A stretch of DNA of 64,000 nt from NCBI GenBank assembly GCA_965222205.1, contig OZ244932.1:2170001-2234000 (forward strand), in the 5' to 3' direction. The position numbers were made by a program, and so were the translations under genes. Of the stretch, positions 16,307 through 25,308 are shown piece after piece. The notes beneath the pieces were generated by a model. That model did no database searches. It was given only the letters and a program-made list of their open reading frames with translations, and had not been told where the DNA came from. The stretch's first letter is position 1, and the number at the start of each line of letters is the position of its first letter. This DNA comes from RHLJ01 sp965222205. Its GTDB lineage: Bacteria > Bacteroidota > Rhodothermia > Balneolales > Balneolaceae.

Positions 16307-17668
16307 ATGAAGGTTCCGGAAATCCGCACTATCCTTTTAACTTTCCTTGTTGTGAACATAGGCTTGGTGTTTATTCTCAAACAGGGGCCTGGTGGAGATG
16401 AAGGTATCTATATTTTGGCTGGGTTAGAGCTCTTAAATGGCATGCCCGACACTTATTCCTCCTGGCATAATGGAAGTCCCTTTATCTGGAGCTTATTCGC
16501 TGGCTGGGTGTACTCTTTTACTTCATTGATTAGCCTAAGAATAGTAACTGTTTTGATTGGAACAACTATCCTGTACCTAACCTATCTCCACTCAAAGAGG
16601 TTTTTAAATGAAAGAGATGCCAGATTATCGGTTTTGATGATCGCTCTGTTCGCTCCATTCTGGACGTTCAGCCAGATAGCCGTATACGATGTCCCGGGAC
16701 TGCTCTTTTTTATGATAGCAGTGGTACTTATTCCGAAAAAAAAGATCGGATTTGTATTCATGGCTGCTTTATTTGCCGGGCTGGCAATTCTGGCTAAATA
16801 TGCTTTTATCATTTTCTTCCCCTTTCTGATACTCTTCCTGATCTTTACTTACGAACGAAAATGGATTATTCCTCTAATTGTTTTATGTGGAGTTTCCGGA
16901 TCTATTGTCATTTTCCATAATGTGTTGGTCTTCAATTCTATGTTTCCGGTTTCTTATGATTCATATACAGTCAATTCCGTACGACTTGGATTTAACAGTC
17001 TCTATTCGCTTGGAATAAGCATTTTCATTCTCCTTCCTTTCATCCTGAATTATCTTCATGTCCGGGCTAAGATTGACCTTTCAAAAAAGTGGATCATTTT
17101 ATTCCTGAGCGGACTACTCCTTTGGCCTTTTTTTCACATTGTAACCGGAAACCCTGTTTCTGCCCAAAAGCACATCCTGTTTGGACTTGTTTTCTCGGCT
17201 CCTTTACTCGTCTTCAGTTTTAAAGAATCATTGTTAAGAGCTCAAAAAGCAGTAATTGTTGGAGCTGCACTGATGTTTCTTTTTCAGTACGTAGTCATCT
17301 TTAACAGCTGGTCTGACTTATGGAAAGCCAATGAGGCGTTAAGTGAAAACATTTCGGAAGACAGCTCTGTCATCTCAAACATGGGGACATACAGAACCAG
17401 ATATGCTTTGCATGAGAAGATGCCCCAAGTCTCAGATCAGATTCAAAACTATCACGAACTCACCGAAGCTGAAAAGAATGAAATTACGCCCGCTGATTTT
17501 CTACTCTGGAAAGAAGTGCCTGATTCAGAAATGCAGAACTGGTTACAAAACCGGCAATCAAACTACAAGAAAATCGAAAGCTACACCGATTTATTTATTG
17601 GAGCTGAAGACCATTTGCCCTGGGGATTTCATACCATAGAAATCAGTGTGTACCAAAGAATCAATTAA
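16307..17668 (+). CDS. GT-C (PMT/ArnT-like) membrane glycosyltransferase
   Basis: The 453-residue protein has about ten hydrophobic spans. The first extracytoplasmic loop holds the acidic motif GPGGDEGIYI (about residues 26-35), the Asp-Glu signature of GT-C enzymes that use polyprenyl-phosphate sugars. A soluble C-terminal region of about 90 residues follows the last span. It is convergent with a dolichyl-phosphate-mannose-synthase-like GT2 that could make the lipid-linked donor. Their stop codons overlap in one TTAA. No close family name can be given. Confidence 0.82.
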   Translation: MKVPEIRTILLTFLVVNIGLVFILKQGPGGDEGIYILAGLELLNGMPDTYSSWHNGSPFIWSLFAGWVYSFTSLISLRIVTVLIGTTILYLTYLHSKRFLNERDARLSVLMIALFAPFWTFSQIAVYDVPGLLFFMIAVVLIPKKKIGFVFMAALFAGLAILAKYAFIIFFPFLILFLIFTYERKWIIPLIVLCGVSGSIVIFHNVLVFNSMFPVSYDSYTVNSVRLGFNSLYSLGISIFILLPFILNYLHVRAKIDLSKKWIILFLSGLLLWPFFHIVTGNPVSAQKHILFGLVFSAPLLVFSFKESLLRAQKAVIVGAALMFLFQYVVIFNSWSDLWKANEALSENISEDSSVISNMGTYRTRYALHEKMPQVSDQIQNYHELTEAEKNEITPADFLLWKEVPDSEMQNWLQNRQSNYKKIESYTDLFIGAEDHLPWGFHTIEISVYQRIN

Positions 17669-18618
17669 CCAACCTGCTCTTTAATCTTTGGCTTTTGATG
17701 CTCAACATGATTTTTATTGATTAACTCGCCGATAAGTCCGGTAGAAAAGAATTGAACTCCCAGCACCATTAATAAAATACCTAAGAAAAGTAGCGGACGA
17801 TTACCAATCCCTGTATCCATCACCAGCCGAAGAAAAGCCATATAGATATTAATCGCTCCTCCAACTATGAGCAGGAGCACACCGATCAACCCAAAAAAAT
17901 GCATGGGTTTTTGCAAATACCGTTGAACAAACAGAATTGTTACTAAATCTAAAAATCCATTGATAAAGCGTGAAAGTCCGAATTTAGTATTCCCATATTT
18001 TCTGGGATGATGTTTCACTACTTTCTCGGTTATTCTACCAAAACCTGCTCTCTTTGCCAGCATGGGCACATACCGATGAAGCTCGCCATATAAATAGATA
18101 TTCTTGATTACATCACTTTTATACGCTTTTAATCCGCAGTTGAAGTCATGAAGCTTTATTCCGGCCGAAATCCGTGTAACAAAATTGAAGAATTTTGAAG
18201 GAACTGTTTTCGAGATGGGATCGTGACGCTCTTTCTTCCATCCGCTCACCAGATCGTAGCCGTCTTTCAGCATCTGTACCATTTCAGGAACTTCATTTGG
18301 GTCGTCCTGCAGGTCTGCGTCCATTGTAATGACATACTCTCCTCTAGCTTTCTCAAAGCCAGCTTGCAGAGCGGTGCTTTTGCCATAGTTATTTCGAAAT
18401 GAAATTCCTTTTATATAATCCCCTTTTGCTTCTAGACTCTTTACTACTTCCCATGATGAGTCTGAAGAACCGTCATCTACAAATATTATTTCGTAAGTAA
18501 ATGAGCCTTTTAATGCTGATTCAATAGCTTGTTCCAGTTCAGGGAGTGATTCTTCTTCATTATAAAGTGGAATAACCACACTGATATCGACCGGATAATT
18601 TTTTTCCTCAACTGCCAA
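17665..18618 (-). CDS. polyprenyl-phosphate glycosyltransferase (GT2, DPM1/GtrB-like)
   Basis: The N-terminal GT-A domain begins SVVIPLYNEEESL and shows FVDDGSSDSS, MDADLQDDP and the family motif FRNNYGKSTALQAGF. Two C-terminal membrane helices (about 230-255 and 270-295) follow, as in GtrB/ArnC-type enzymes. It transfers a sugar from an NDP donor to undecaprenyl phosphate at the inner membrane. The facing GT-C gene is a plausible user of that lipid-linked sugar. At 317 residues the length is normal. Confidence 0.9.
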   Translation of the reverse strand: MAVEEKNYPVDISVVIPLYNEEESLPELEQAIESALKGSFTYEIIFVDDGSSDSSWEVVKSLEAKGDYIKGISFRNNYGKSTALQAGFEKARGEYVITMDADLQDDPNEVPEMVQMLKDGYDLVSGWKKERHDPISKTVPSKFFNFVTRISAGIKLHDFNCGLKAYKSDVIKNIYLYGELHRYVPMLAKRAGFGRITEKVVKHHPRKYGNTKFGLSRFINGFLDLVTILFVQRYLQKPMHFFGLIGVLLLIVGGAINIYMAFLRLVMDTGIGNRPLLFLGILLMVLGVQFFSTGLIGELINKNHVEHQKPKIKEQVG

Positions 18619-18699
18619 AATGGATTCTTTTAAAAAAGGTTAGAAATGATTTTCTTAACTGAACTAAAATTGTTGCCTAAAATACACTTTCTGGATGCT

Positions 18700-19026
18700 A
18701 TGAAAAAATTGTATTACTCGATGGGAGAAGTGAGTAAACTTACAGGACTTGCCCCTCATGTGTTGAGGAATTGGGAAAAGACATACTCCCAACTCAGTCC
18801 AAAAAAGAACAGCGCCGGAAACCGAGCTTACAAAGAAGAAGAAGTAAATCTCGTTTTCAAGATCAAAGAACTACTGGAAGAGAAAAAATTTACCAGCGAA
18901 GGCGTTAGAAAAGTTCTAAATGGAGATACTTCTGAATCGGGTGAACATCAGGATCTATCAGCAGATTTGAGAAAAGATCTTACGGAAATGAAAGTTTTTC
19001 TCAATCAATTACTTGAGAAGCTTTAA
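18700..19026 (+). CDS. MerR-family transcriptional regulator
   Basis: ATG at 18700 starts the product directly before the winged-helix domain (MKKLYYSMGEVSKLTGLAPH). An upstream in-frame ATG at 18646 would add 18 unlikely residues. The DNA-binding part (LRNWEKTY, NRAYKEEEVNLVFKIKELL) occupies residues 5-75. The remaining tail is a short helix that could dimerise. There is no cysteine-based metal site or drug-binding domain, as in the short MerR proteins of Bacteroidota. The stop overlaps that of ctaA in a TTAA. Confidence 0.88.
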   Translation: MKKLYYSMGEVSKLTGLAPHVLRNWEKTYSQLSPKKNSAGNRAYKEEEVNLVFKIKELLEEKKFTSEGVRKVLNGDTSESGEHQDLSADLRKDLTEMKVFLNQLLEKL

Positions 19027-20054
19027 GATACCGTTCGTAATCTGACTATTAGTATCAATAGAAACTGAGCGCACACCATAAGCGCAATTCCTACCAAATG
19101 TACTACCTGAAAGGCTGGTGGCATTTCAAAGAATTCCAGAACGACTCCCCCGCCAATCTGTATGAGGATGAGTAGTATATTTGCGAAGCTCAGTTTATAA
19201 AGCACACCCGTTACACCCCTGCTTTTTACAATGTAAAACAGGTATGCACCCGCTATTGCTACCAACCATGAAAAGCTTCTGTGTATCAGAAAAATAGTTC
19301 CGGATTGATCGACCCAATTTGCTCGTTCTGTGGTGAGTTTTATGGCATCGATGGCTTCCCGTACCTGAGTACCAAGTACGAGTTGAATAGTTGTCAATAC
19401 TAACAAGCCAATGGTTACCCGGTAAATTTTCTTTCTCAGGCCTAAATCGATCTCGATGCTCACAAATTCGGAGGTCGCTTTAAAAGCACCATACAGAAGT
19501 ACATTTACGATAACCAGTGCGAGTATCATGTGAACGGTGATGGTGCCCGGTAAAAGGTTCGTGCTTACAACTATGGAACCGAGCCATCCCTGAAATCCGG
19601 TTAGAAAAAAAGCTATCCCTGAAACGATGGTAATCGACTTATCCGACTTCCAGTATCTGAAAGAAGTGATGAAAGTAGCGAAAACGAGCAATCCAATAAT
19701 TGCTCCAACCAATCGGTTCAAATACTCTGTCCATGTTTTAATGGCATTGAACTCTTCAGGGACCTTCACCTTTGGGTCGTTCTCAATGTTATCCGCCAGT
19801 TCCTCAAAGCCCAGCGCGTTCAGGTAACCCGCAATCTTTTGGTTCTTTTCAATTCGCTGCTCCAGAAAAACGGTTTGGTAATTATCAGACAGCTCAGAGA
19901 CGTCAGTTGGGGGAACCCATTGTCCGAAACATTTCGGCCAATCCGGGCAGCCCATTCCGGCCCCCGTAGATCGTACCAGCCCTCCTACTAAAATCAAAAA
20001 GAGAGTTGCAGCTACTGTGGTTATCGCGGTTTTTTGGTAGGCATTTAATTTCAT
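19023..20054 (-). CDS. ctaA: heme A synthase (COX15/CtaA)
   Basis: Inner-membrane enzyme converting heme O to heme A for terminal oxidases. At 343 residues with about eight membrane spans it fits the COX15 family. Visible signatures are RSTGAGMGCPDWPKCFGQW near the N-terminus, His residues in HMILALVIVN and HRSFSWLVA, and VVHLVGIALM near the end. The Cys pair of the first loop is only partly kept (GC-PDWPKC). It is divergent from ctaB, so both probably share a promoter region at about 20055-20132. Confidence 0.95.
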   Translation of the reverse strand: MKLNAYQKTAITTVAATLFLILVGGLVRSTGAGMGCPDWPKCFGQWVPPTDVSELSDNYQTVFLEQRIEKNQKIAGYLNALGFEELADNIENDPKVKVPEEFNAIKTWTEYLNRLVGAIIGLLVFATFITSFRYWKSDKSITIVSGIAFFLTGFQGWLGSIVVSTNLLPGTITVHMILALVIVNVLLYGAFKATSEFVSIEIDLGLRKKIYRVTIGLLVLTTIQLVLGTQVREAIDAIKLTTERANWVDQSGTIFLIHRSFSWLVAIAGAYLFYIVKSRGVTGVLYKLSFANILLILIQIGGGVVLEFFEMPPAFQVVHLVGIALMVCAQFLLILIVRLRTVS

Positions 20055-20132
20055 GCGGAAACGGGTTCCAATATTGTGATGAATTGGTTAACTTTGGAGT
20101 CTTTAAAAATACGTTTCTATTCAAAGAAATTC

Positions 20133-21035
20133 ATGAGTTCACAAGAAGAAAAAGTCCTGATCGGACGTTCGTTTGCCGAGACCATTTCAGACTACTACCA
20201 ACTAACCAAGCCGGGTATCACTTTCGCGGTTCTTATTAGTATGTTGGTCGGTTTTGTGGTAGGTAGCGCAGGTTCTATCGACTTTCTTACGATGATTCAT
20301 GCCGTTATAGGAACCTATTTAATTGCTGCAGGTACAGGAGCTCATAACCAGTTTATGGAGCGTAATCTTGACGGACTGATGAAAAGAACGGAGCAACGGC
20401 CCTTGCCTGCTCAGCGTGTACCAGCTAAACAAGGAGCTATTTTTTCGCTCACTTTATTATTTACCGGACTCACCTATTTAGTGTTGATGGTAAATCCCGT
20501 TGCCGGAATCGTATCTTTTGCAACTGCGCTCATTTATCTCGCAGCATACACTCCCATGAAGCGCGTTTCTGCATTTAATATTTTGATTGGAGCAGTCCCG
20601 GGAGCACTTCCCCCCGTAGGTGGATGGGCGGCTGCAACCGGAAATATTTCTGATCCCGGAATGTGGCTTTTCTTTGGGATTTTATTTCTGTGGCAGATTC
20701 CGCACGTAATGGCCATTGCATGGATGTACAAAGACGATTACTCTGGAGCAGGTTTTAAAATGCTGCCAAAAAATGATACTGAAGGCAAGAAAACAGCTTT
20801 CTACGCTATCCTTTGTACCCTGATGCTTTTCCCGATCAGTTACGCGGTTTTTGCGTTAAATATTTCTGGGATTGTCTTTCTTATTCTAAGCCTTATTTTC
20901 GCGGCTATCTTTTTTGTGTATGGAATCCGTTTTGCTCTGGAGCGTTCGAGGTTAAACGCGCGCAAGCTGATGTTCGCTTCTATTATATACCTGCCAATGA
21001 TCTGGGTAGCTGTATTTGTGGATATGCTTTTTTAA
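20133..21035 (+). CDS. ctaB: protoheme IX farnesyltransferase (heme O synthase)
   Basis: UbiA-type prenyltransferase that farnesylates heme B to heme O, feeding CtaA. I chose the ATG at 20133 (MSSQEEKVLIG) because the earlier in-frame start at 20076 leaves only 21 bases for the divergent promoter. Signatures: YYQLTKPGITF at the first helix, the aspartate-rich GAHNQFMERNLDGLMKRT (NxxxDxxxD) and the second loop YKDDYSGAGFKMLP. About eight or nine membrane spans. Its stop overlaps the RDD gene in TTAA. Confidence 0.95.
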   Translation: MSSQEEKVLIGRSFAETISDYYQLTKPGITFAVLISMLVGFVVGSAGSIDFLTMIHAVIGTYLIAAGTGAHNQFMERNLDGLMKRTEQRPLPAQRVPAKQGAIFSLTLLFTGLTYLVLMVNPVAGIVSFATALIYLAAYTPMKRVSAFNILIGAVPGALPPVGGWAAATGNISDPGMWLFFGILFLWQIPHVMAIAWMYKDDYSGAGFKMLPKNDTEGKKTAFYAILCTLMLFPISYAVFALNISGIVFLILSLIFAAIFFVYGIRFALERSRLNARKLMFASIIYLPMIWVAVFVDMLF

Positions 21036-21778
21036 ATGGAGCCGTGTAGTGCATTATAATCTTTTATGATCGTTTGGAGATAGTCAGGAGTTTCTTGTTC
21101 TTCATTTATCGCTCCTGTTTTCTTCTCAATCAACCTTCGGGTACGATCCATCATTTTTATCCATGCACTTTCATCGTAGTTCTTACGTGCGCTTAGAACC
21201 TCTCTTATAATTGTAACATCCTGGTCTGTGAGTTCAATTACCTGGTTAAATACTGGTTTATAATCCAAATCAAGCTCAGCCAGGATTGTTTGGTTGAGTG
21301 ATATCCTCCTTCCTACTTTTACTACCGTAGTTCCCGCAGAAATATCTCCTAATCGTTGACCTTTTCCATTTAATAATGTAGTGAGTATAGCTACTAATCC
21401 GGCAGTCATAGTAATTTCAATAAGCCGAAATAACCACCTGATAATGTAGTCTCCCAGTTCTGGCCTGCTCCCATCAATTTTAGTTACTCTGATACCAACC
21501 AGTTTTTTTCCTACGCTGTAGCCTTTCCATGTAATTTCCATGATAAGGTGATAGAACATGGTTGGAAGCAATACAAATACGTATAGTAACCAGGAATAAT
21601 TTGATTGAAAATCAAATTCACTGGGTGTGAAAAAATCCCAAATTGAATTTACCATCCAGGAATATATCAGAATTAGAATCCCATCTATTATAAAAGCTAA
21701 TATGCGATCAAAGGTACTGGAGGGATCATAATTTAACTGAACATGTTGATTTGTTTCTACTCCCAGTCCGGCTGACAT
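21032..21778 (-). CDS. RDD-family membrane protein
   Basis: The 248-residue product has the RDD architecture: FDRILAFIIDGILILIY at the first span, a second span around residue 50, and the hallmark GYSVGKKLVGIRV before a third hydrophobic region. A soluble C-terminal half follows (about 150-248). RDD proteins are small membrane proteins of mostly unknown role, sometimes ion transport. It is divergent from the SpoIIM gene. In many Bacteroidota these two genes are neighbours of the MoxR/DUF58 operon, so a shared function is inferred. Confidence 0.88.
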   Translation of the reverse strand: MSAGLGVETNQHVQLNYDPSSTFDRILAFIIDGILILIYSWMVNSIWDFFTPSEFDFQSNYSWLLYVFVLLPTMFYHLIMEITWKGYSVGKKLVGIRVTKIDGSRPELGDYIIRWLFRLIEITMTAGLVAILTTLLNGKGQRLGDISAGTTVVKVGRRISLNQTILAELDLDYKPVFNQVIELTDQDVTIIREVLSARKNYDESAWIKMMDRTRRLIEKKTGAINEEQETPDYLQTIIKDYNALHGSI

Positions 21779-21873
21779 TTATGTTTTTGATTTATTTGTG
21801 AATACTGTACTATTCTTAAAAGAGGCGGGAAGTTAGTCTGACTTCCCCAAAAAGAAAAATATAGAACTATCAG

Positions 21874-22836
21874 GTGCGAGAAGTAGCATTTCTTAGAAAA
21901 AATTCGGAGAAGTGGAGAAGGTTTGAAGCCCTGCTCCTATCCAAAAAAAAACAATATCCCGACGAGTTAGCCGAACTTTATATGGAGCTAACCAGTGATC
22001 TTGCATACGCACAAAGTCATTATCCCGATTCTAAAACGGTTCAATATCTAAATCAGCTTACTCTTAAGGTTCATGATTCTATTTACAGAACAAAAAAAGA
22101 GGAATATGGAAGGTTGATTACCTTTTGGACCAGGGAACTGCCCGAGCTTTACGCATCTAAGCAAAAAGAACTTTTGTATGCGTTCCTGATTTTTGCTGTT
22201 TCCATTTTTATTGGTGCGCTATCACAGGCAAATGATGCTTCATTTGCAAGAATCATTATTGGAGATGCCTATGTAAATATGACAATGAGTAACATAGAAA
22301 CTGGAGATCCTTTAGCAGTGTATAAGGATTCAAAAAAAGCAGATATGTTTTTTAAAATCACAATCAACAATATACGTGTCTCTTTTATCGCTTTTGTTGC
22401 AGGCCTTATTACATCGCTGGGGACCGGCTTTATTCTTTTCCAAAACGGAATTATGGTGGGAGCGTTTTTTCAATTTTTCAGCGGATATAATTTACTTAAC
22501 AAGGCTCTCCTTGTTGTTTTTATTCATGGTACCTTGGAACTATCAGCTATTGTTATTGCCGGAGCAGCGGGAATCGTATTAGGAAATGGTATGCTTTTCC
22601 CTAAAACATTTAGTCGGGGCAGGTCTTTTGCAAAAAGTGCTAAAGAGGGAGCTAAAATGGTTATAGGACTGATTCCGGTATTTATCATGGCGGGCGCACT
22701 GGAGTCCTTTGTAACTCGATATACCGACATGCCAGTCTGGATGAGCCTTACTATTATTGGGCTTTCTGCTGCTTTTATTATCTACTTTTATGTACTTCTT
22801 CCATGGAAGATTAAACTTAACAAAAAGACAATATGA
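21874..22836 (+). CDS. SpoIIM-family (stage II sporulation protein M-like) membrane protein
   Basis: Starts at GTG (MREVAFLRKNSEKWRRFE). Residues 1-100 are soluble and helical; then about five or six membrane spans follow, with the family segment VSFIAFVAGLITSLGTGFILFQNGIMVGAFF and the HGTLELSAIVIAGAAG motif. SpoIIM relatives outside spore-formers are common and have no proven role. It is the first gene of a seven-gene operon; the next gene overlaps by four bases (ATGA). Confidence 0.88.
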   Translation: MREVAFLRKNSEKWRRFEALLLSKKKQYPDELAELYMELTSDLAYAQSHYPDSKTVQYLNQLTLKVHDSIYRTKKEEYGRLITFWTRELPELYASKQKELLYAFLIFAVSIFIGALSQANDASFARIIIGDAYVNMTMSNIETGDPLAVYKDSKKADMFFKITINNIRVSFIAFVAGLITSLGTGFILFQNGIMVGAFFQFFSGYNLLNKALLVVFIHGTLELSAIVIAGAAGIVLGNGMLFPKTFSRGRSFAKSAKEGAKMVIGLIPVFIMAGALESFVTRYTDMPVWMSLTIIGLSAAFIIYFYVLLPWKIKLNKKTI

Positions 22837-23729
22837 ACAAAGAATTTACTCTTCATAAAATTCGTGACTTCGGGGACATTATAACAGACACATTTACTTA
22901 TATCCGGGTTCATTGGAAGACCCTTGGCAAGGTGTTCTCTATTTATGTCTTAAGTCCTTTATTAGTCGGCATTGTATTATTAGGAGGTTCTTTTGCTTAC
23001 TCAATCGGCAGTATCTCTGATTCAGCAGGGGCTGGACAATTTGCTGGACTCGGTATTGGTCTTTTTTTGGGTTTGCTATTCATATTCTTCTCTCTTTTTA
23101 TGTTAATGGGGGTAGCCTACCAGCACATTTACCATACGAACAACGGAGATGTACCCACTACTTTTTCTGAATTCACTAAAGGCATGTTTGGAAAAACTTT
23201 TTCCATCTTAATGGTCAGCTTTTTGATGGGAATTGTTGTGATGATTGGGTTCTTCATTTTCTTCGGAATTATTTCAAGTCTGGATAGTATCTGGTCAAAT
23301 TTTATAGCTTTTATAACCTTCTACGCGTTAATCGGATTTTTCTTCACAAAAATATCCCTGTTTCCGGTTATTTATTTCGTTGAAGGGGGGAATGCTTCCT
23401 CTGCAATTGCCAGATCGTGGGAGCTTACTGAAAATTACTGGTGGTTTACATTCGGTATCTATATTGTCATAAATTTCATCTTCTCCTTTTTGTCTTTGTT
23501 TGCAGCTATTCCGGTAGTTATAATAGGGGGAGTTATCGCATTCGTATTTGGGGCCGACTTCCAGAAAGACCTGCCTATGTTATTTGGCACACTCTATGCA
23601 TCAGTGTATTTTTTCCAGATAATCGCAACTTCAGCTCAGTTTATTGCCCTAGGGATTCATTATTTCAATCTCGTGGAACGAAAAGAAGGCGGGAACTTAA
23701 CCAACGAAATAGACAGACTTAGTATATGA
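22833..23729 (+). CDS. polytopic membrane protein, operon member 2
   Basis: I cannot assign a specific family. The 298-residue product has about six hydrophobic spans and a DFGDIITDTFTYIRVHW N-terminus. The aromatic ELTENYWWFTFGIYIVINFI segment is the pattern seen in glycerophosphodiester phosphodiesterase membrane-domain-like or YciC-like proteins. The next gene is organised the same way (TFTYIR versus SFQYFR near the start, YWWFTF versus QWWNTF later), so the two look like tandem paralogues. Both junctions are ATGA overlaps. Confidence 0.72.
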   Translation: MNKEFTLHKIRDFGDIITDTFTYIRVHWKTLGKVFSIYVLSPLLVGIVLLGGSFAYSIGSISDSAGAGQFAGLGIGLFLGLLFIFFSLFMLMGVAYQHIYHTNNGDVPTTFSEFTKGMFGKTFSILMVSFLMGIVVMIGFFIFFGIISSLDSIWSNFIAFITFYALIGFFFTKISLFPVIYFVEGGNASSAIARSWELTENYWWFTFGIYIVINFIFSFLSLFAAIPVVIIGGVIAFVFGADFQKDLPMLFGTLYASVYFFQIIATSAQFIALGIHYFNLVERKEGGNLTNEIDRLSI

Positions 23730-24589
23730 AAGACTATCAGGGCTATGATTTTACTTTTCAGAAAAGACGTACCCTTTCTGAAATATTTACCGACTCATTT
23801 CAATATTTCAGACAGAACAGTACTTCATTTCTAACTGCTTTTGCAGTGTTTGTGCTGCCCGTTTTATTATTAGATTCTACTATTACAACAGTAAGTGAAA
23901 TAAACAATCCCGGCCCATCTGATGAAGGGTTTCTCTCATCTTTAACTCCTTCTTCTCCTTTAGGTTTTTTATCTAATACTTTTGGACTGATCACCACTAC
24001 TTTTCTCATCATTATTGTTACCGGTCATATTCATCTAAGAAAAAGTGGTGAGCAGGAGATTACTATGGCGAACTACTTTGATTTAATTAATGAGTATTTT
24101 TGGAGGATTTTAGGCATCTCTATAGTAGTAAATATTGCCACCTGGTTTAGCTTAATTGGTTTTGTAATTGGAGCGCTCATTGTGGGAGTGAAGTTAGCCC
24201 TGGCAGAAATTACGGGTATTCTTGAGGACAACCGTTCTAGCGAAGCATTAGAATGGTCATGGAACTATACGAAAGAACAATGGTGGAATACATTTGCTGT
24301 ATTACTTGCTTTCGGAATCCCTTTATTTGCCTTTTCTTTTATGATCCTTATTCCCCAATATATAGTACTTGAACTATTATTTAGTACCGGAGTCATATCT
24401 TCCAGTATTTATGATATTATAGAACTAATCATCCTCCAGACACCCTACTTCATGATTACATTTCTGCAACTCTTCATGCTATTGGGGTTAACATTTTTCT
24501 ATTTTGATCTTAAAGAAAGAAAAGAAGGGACTTCCATCATAAAAAAAATTGATGATATAAAACCCAAAGATGCTTCATCGGTTTCATGA
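23726..24589 (+). CDS. polytopic membrane protein, operon member 3 (paralogue-like of the preceding gene)
   Basis: 287 residues, about six spans. The N-terminus FTDSFQYFRQNSTSF parallels ITDTFTYIRVHWKTL in the upstream gene. A later SEALEWSWNYTKEQWWNTFAV parallels the ARSWELTENYWWFTF region, suggesting an ancient duplication. It ends in a charged cytoplasmic tail (LKERKEGTSIIKKID), as does its neighbour (VERKEGGNL). No catalytic motif is visible. It overlaps both neighbours by four bases. Confidence 0.72.
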   Translation: MKDYQGYDFTFQKRRTLSEIFTDSFQYFRQNSTSFLTAFAVFVLPVLLLDSTITTVSEINNPGPSDEGFLSSLTPSSPLGFLSNTFGLITTTFLIIIVTGHIHLRKSGEQEITMANYFDLINEYFWRILGISIVVNIATWFSLIGFVIGALIVGVKLALAEITGILEDNRSSEALEWSWNYTKEQWWNTFAVLLAFGIPLFAFSFMILIPQYIVLELLFSTGVISSSIYDIIELIILQTPYFMITFLQLFMLLGLTFFYFDLKERKEGTSIIKKIDDIKPKDASSVS

Positions 24590-25308
24590 AATCCTTATTC
24601 CTGATCTTATTATTTTTTTTCTTTGGAGCTAATCAATCTGTTGCTCAGAATTCCTATAATCTTTCACTTCCACAGGATTCTTCTGTAGTAGAAGTTCGCA
24701 CTCCTGATGAAGGTGCTTTACAAGCTTATGCTAACGATAGTGATTTTAACTACGATGTTGAAGTAGCTCAGTCTTCTTCTTTTTGGGAAAAAATCCTTTT
24801 TTGGTTGGTTAATCTGGTGGATAAAGCATATCAAAATCAAATTAGTGGCTCAATAATCCGAATAATTTTCACCCTTATTTTTATTTCAGTTGTTGTACTT
24901 CTCATAAACCAGTTAATAAAGGGAAATCTAGGCACTGCTTTTTCAGGGAAAAAATCTTCCAAAAAAATATCCCTGAATTTAAGAACAGAACATATTGATC
25001 AAATTAACCTTGACGAACTCATTGACCAGGCTATAAAACAGAAAAATTATCACGATGCCCTTCGGTTTACATATCATAAAGCTCTGCAAAAACTGAGCGA
25101 AAATGAACTTATTCTCTGGGCTACTGATAAAACAAATCACGAATACCTTAGCGAAATAGGAAATCATCCAGTAAAGTTACCTTTTAACAGATTAACCACC
25201 ATTTATGACTATGTGGAATATGGGGACTTTGAAATTGATGAGAGATCATTTGAAAAAGCTTCTGATGTTTATCTTCAATTTGAAGATAAACTGAGGAGTT
25301 CTCAATGA
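24586..25308 (+). CDS. DUF4129-containing membrane protein
   Basis: Signal peptide or N-terminal anchor MKSLFLILLFFFFGANQSVA, an extracytoplasmic stretch, a membrane helix at about residues 85-108 and a cytoplasmic DUF4129-like domain. The domain has the characteristic KQKNYHDALRFTYHKALQ, ILWATDKTNHEYL and YDYVEYGDFEID. DUF4129 proteins sit beside MoxR and DUF58 genes in many phyla; their role is unproven, with cell-envelope or protease-linked functions suspected. ATGA overlaps on both sides. Confidence 0.82.
   Translation: MKSLFLILLFFFFGANQSVAQNSYNLSLPQDSSVVEVRTPDEGALQAYANDSDFNYDVEVAQSSSFWEKILFWLVNLVDKAYQNQISGSIIRIIFTLIFISVVVLLINQLIKGNLGTAFSGKKSSKKISLNLRTEHIDQINLDELIDQAIKQKNYHDALRFTYHKALQKLSENELILWATDKTNHEYLSEIGNHPVKLPFNRLTTIYDYVEYGDFEIDERSFEKASDVYLQFEDKLRSSQ

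Noticed and set aside
18646..18699. Upstream ATG extension of the MerR protein
   Set aside because: The added 18 residues are hydrophobic and precede the usual MerR start; the ATG at 18700 gives the normal N-terminus.
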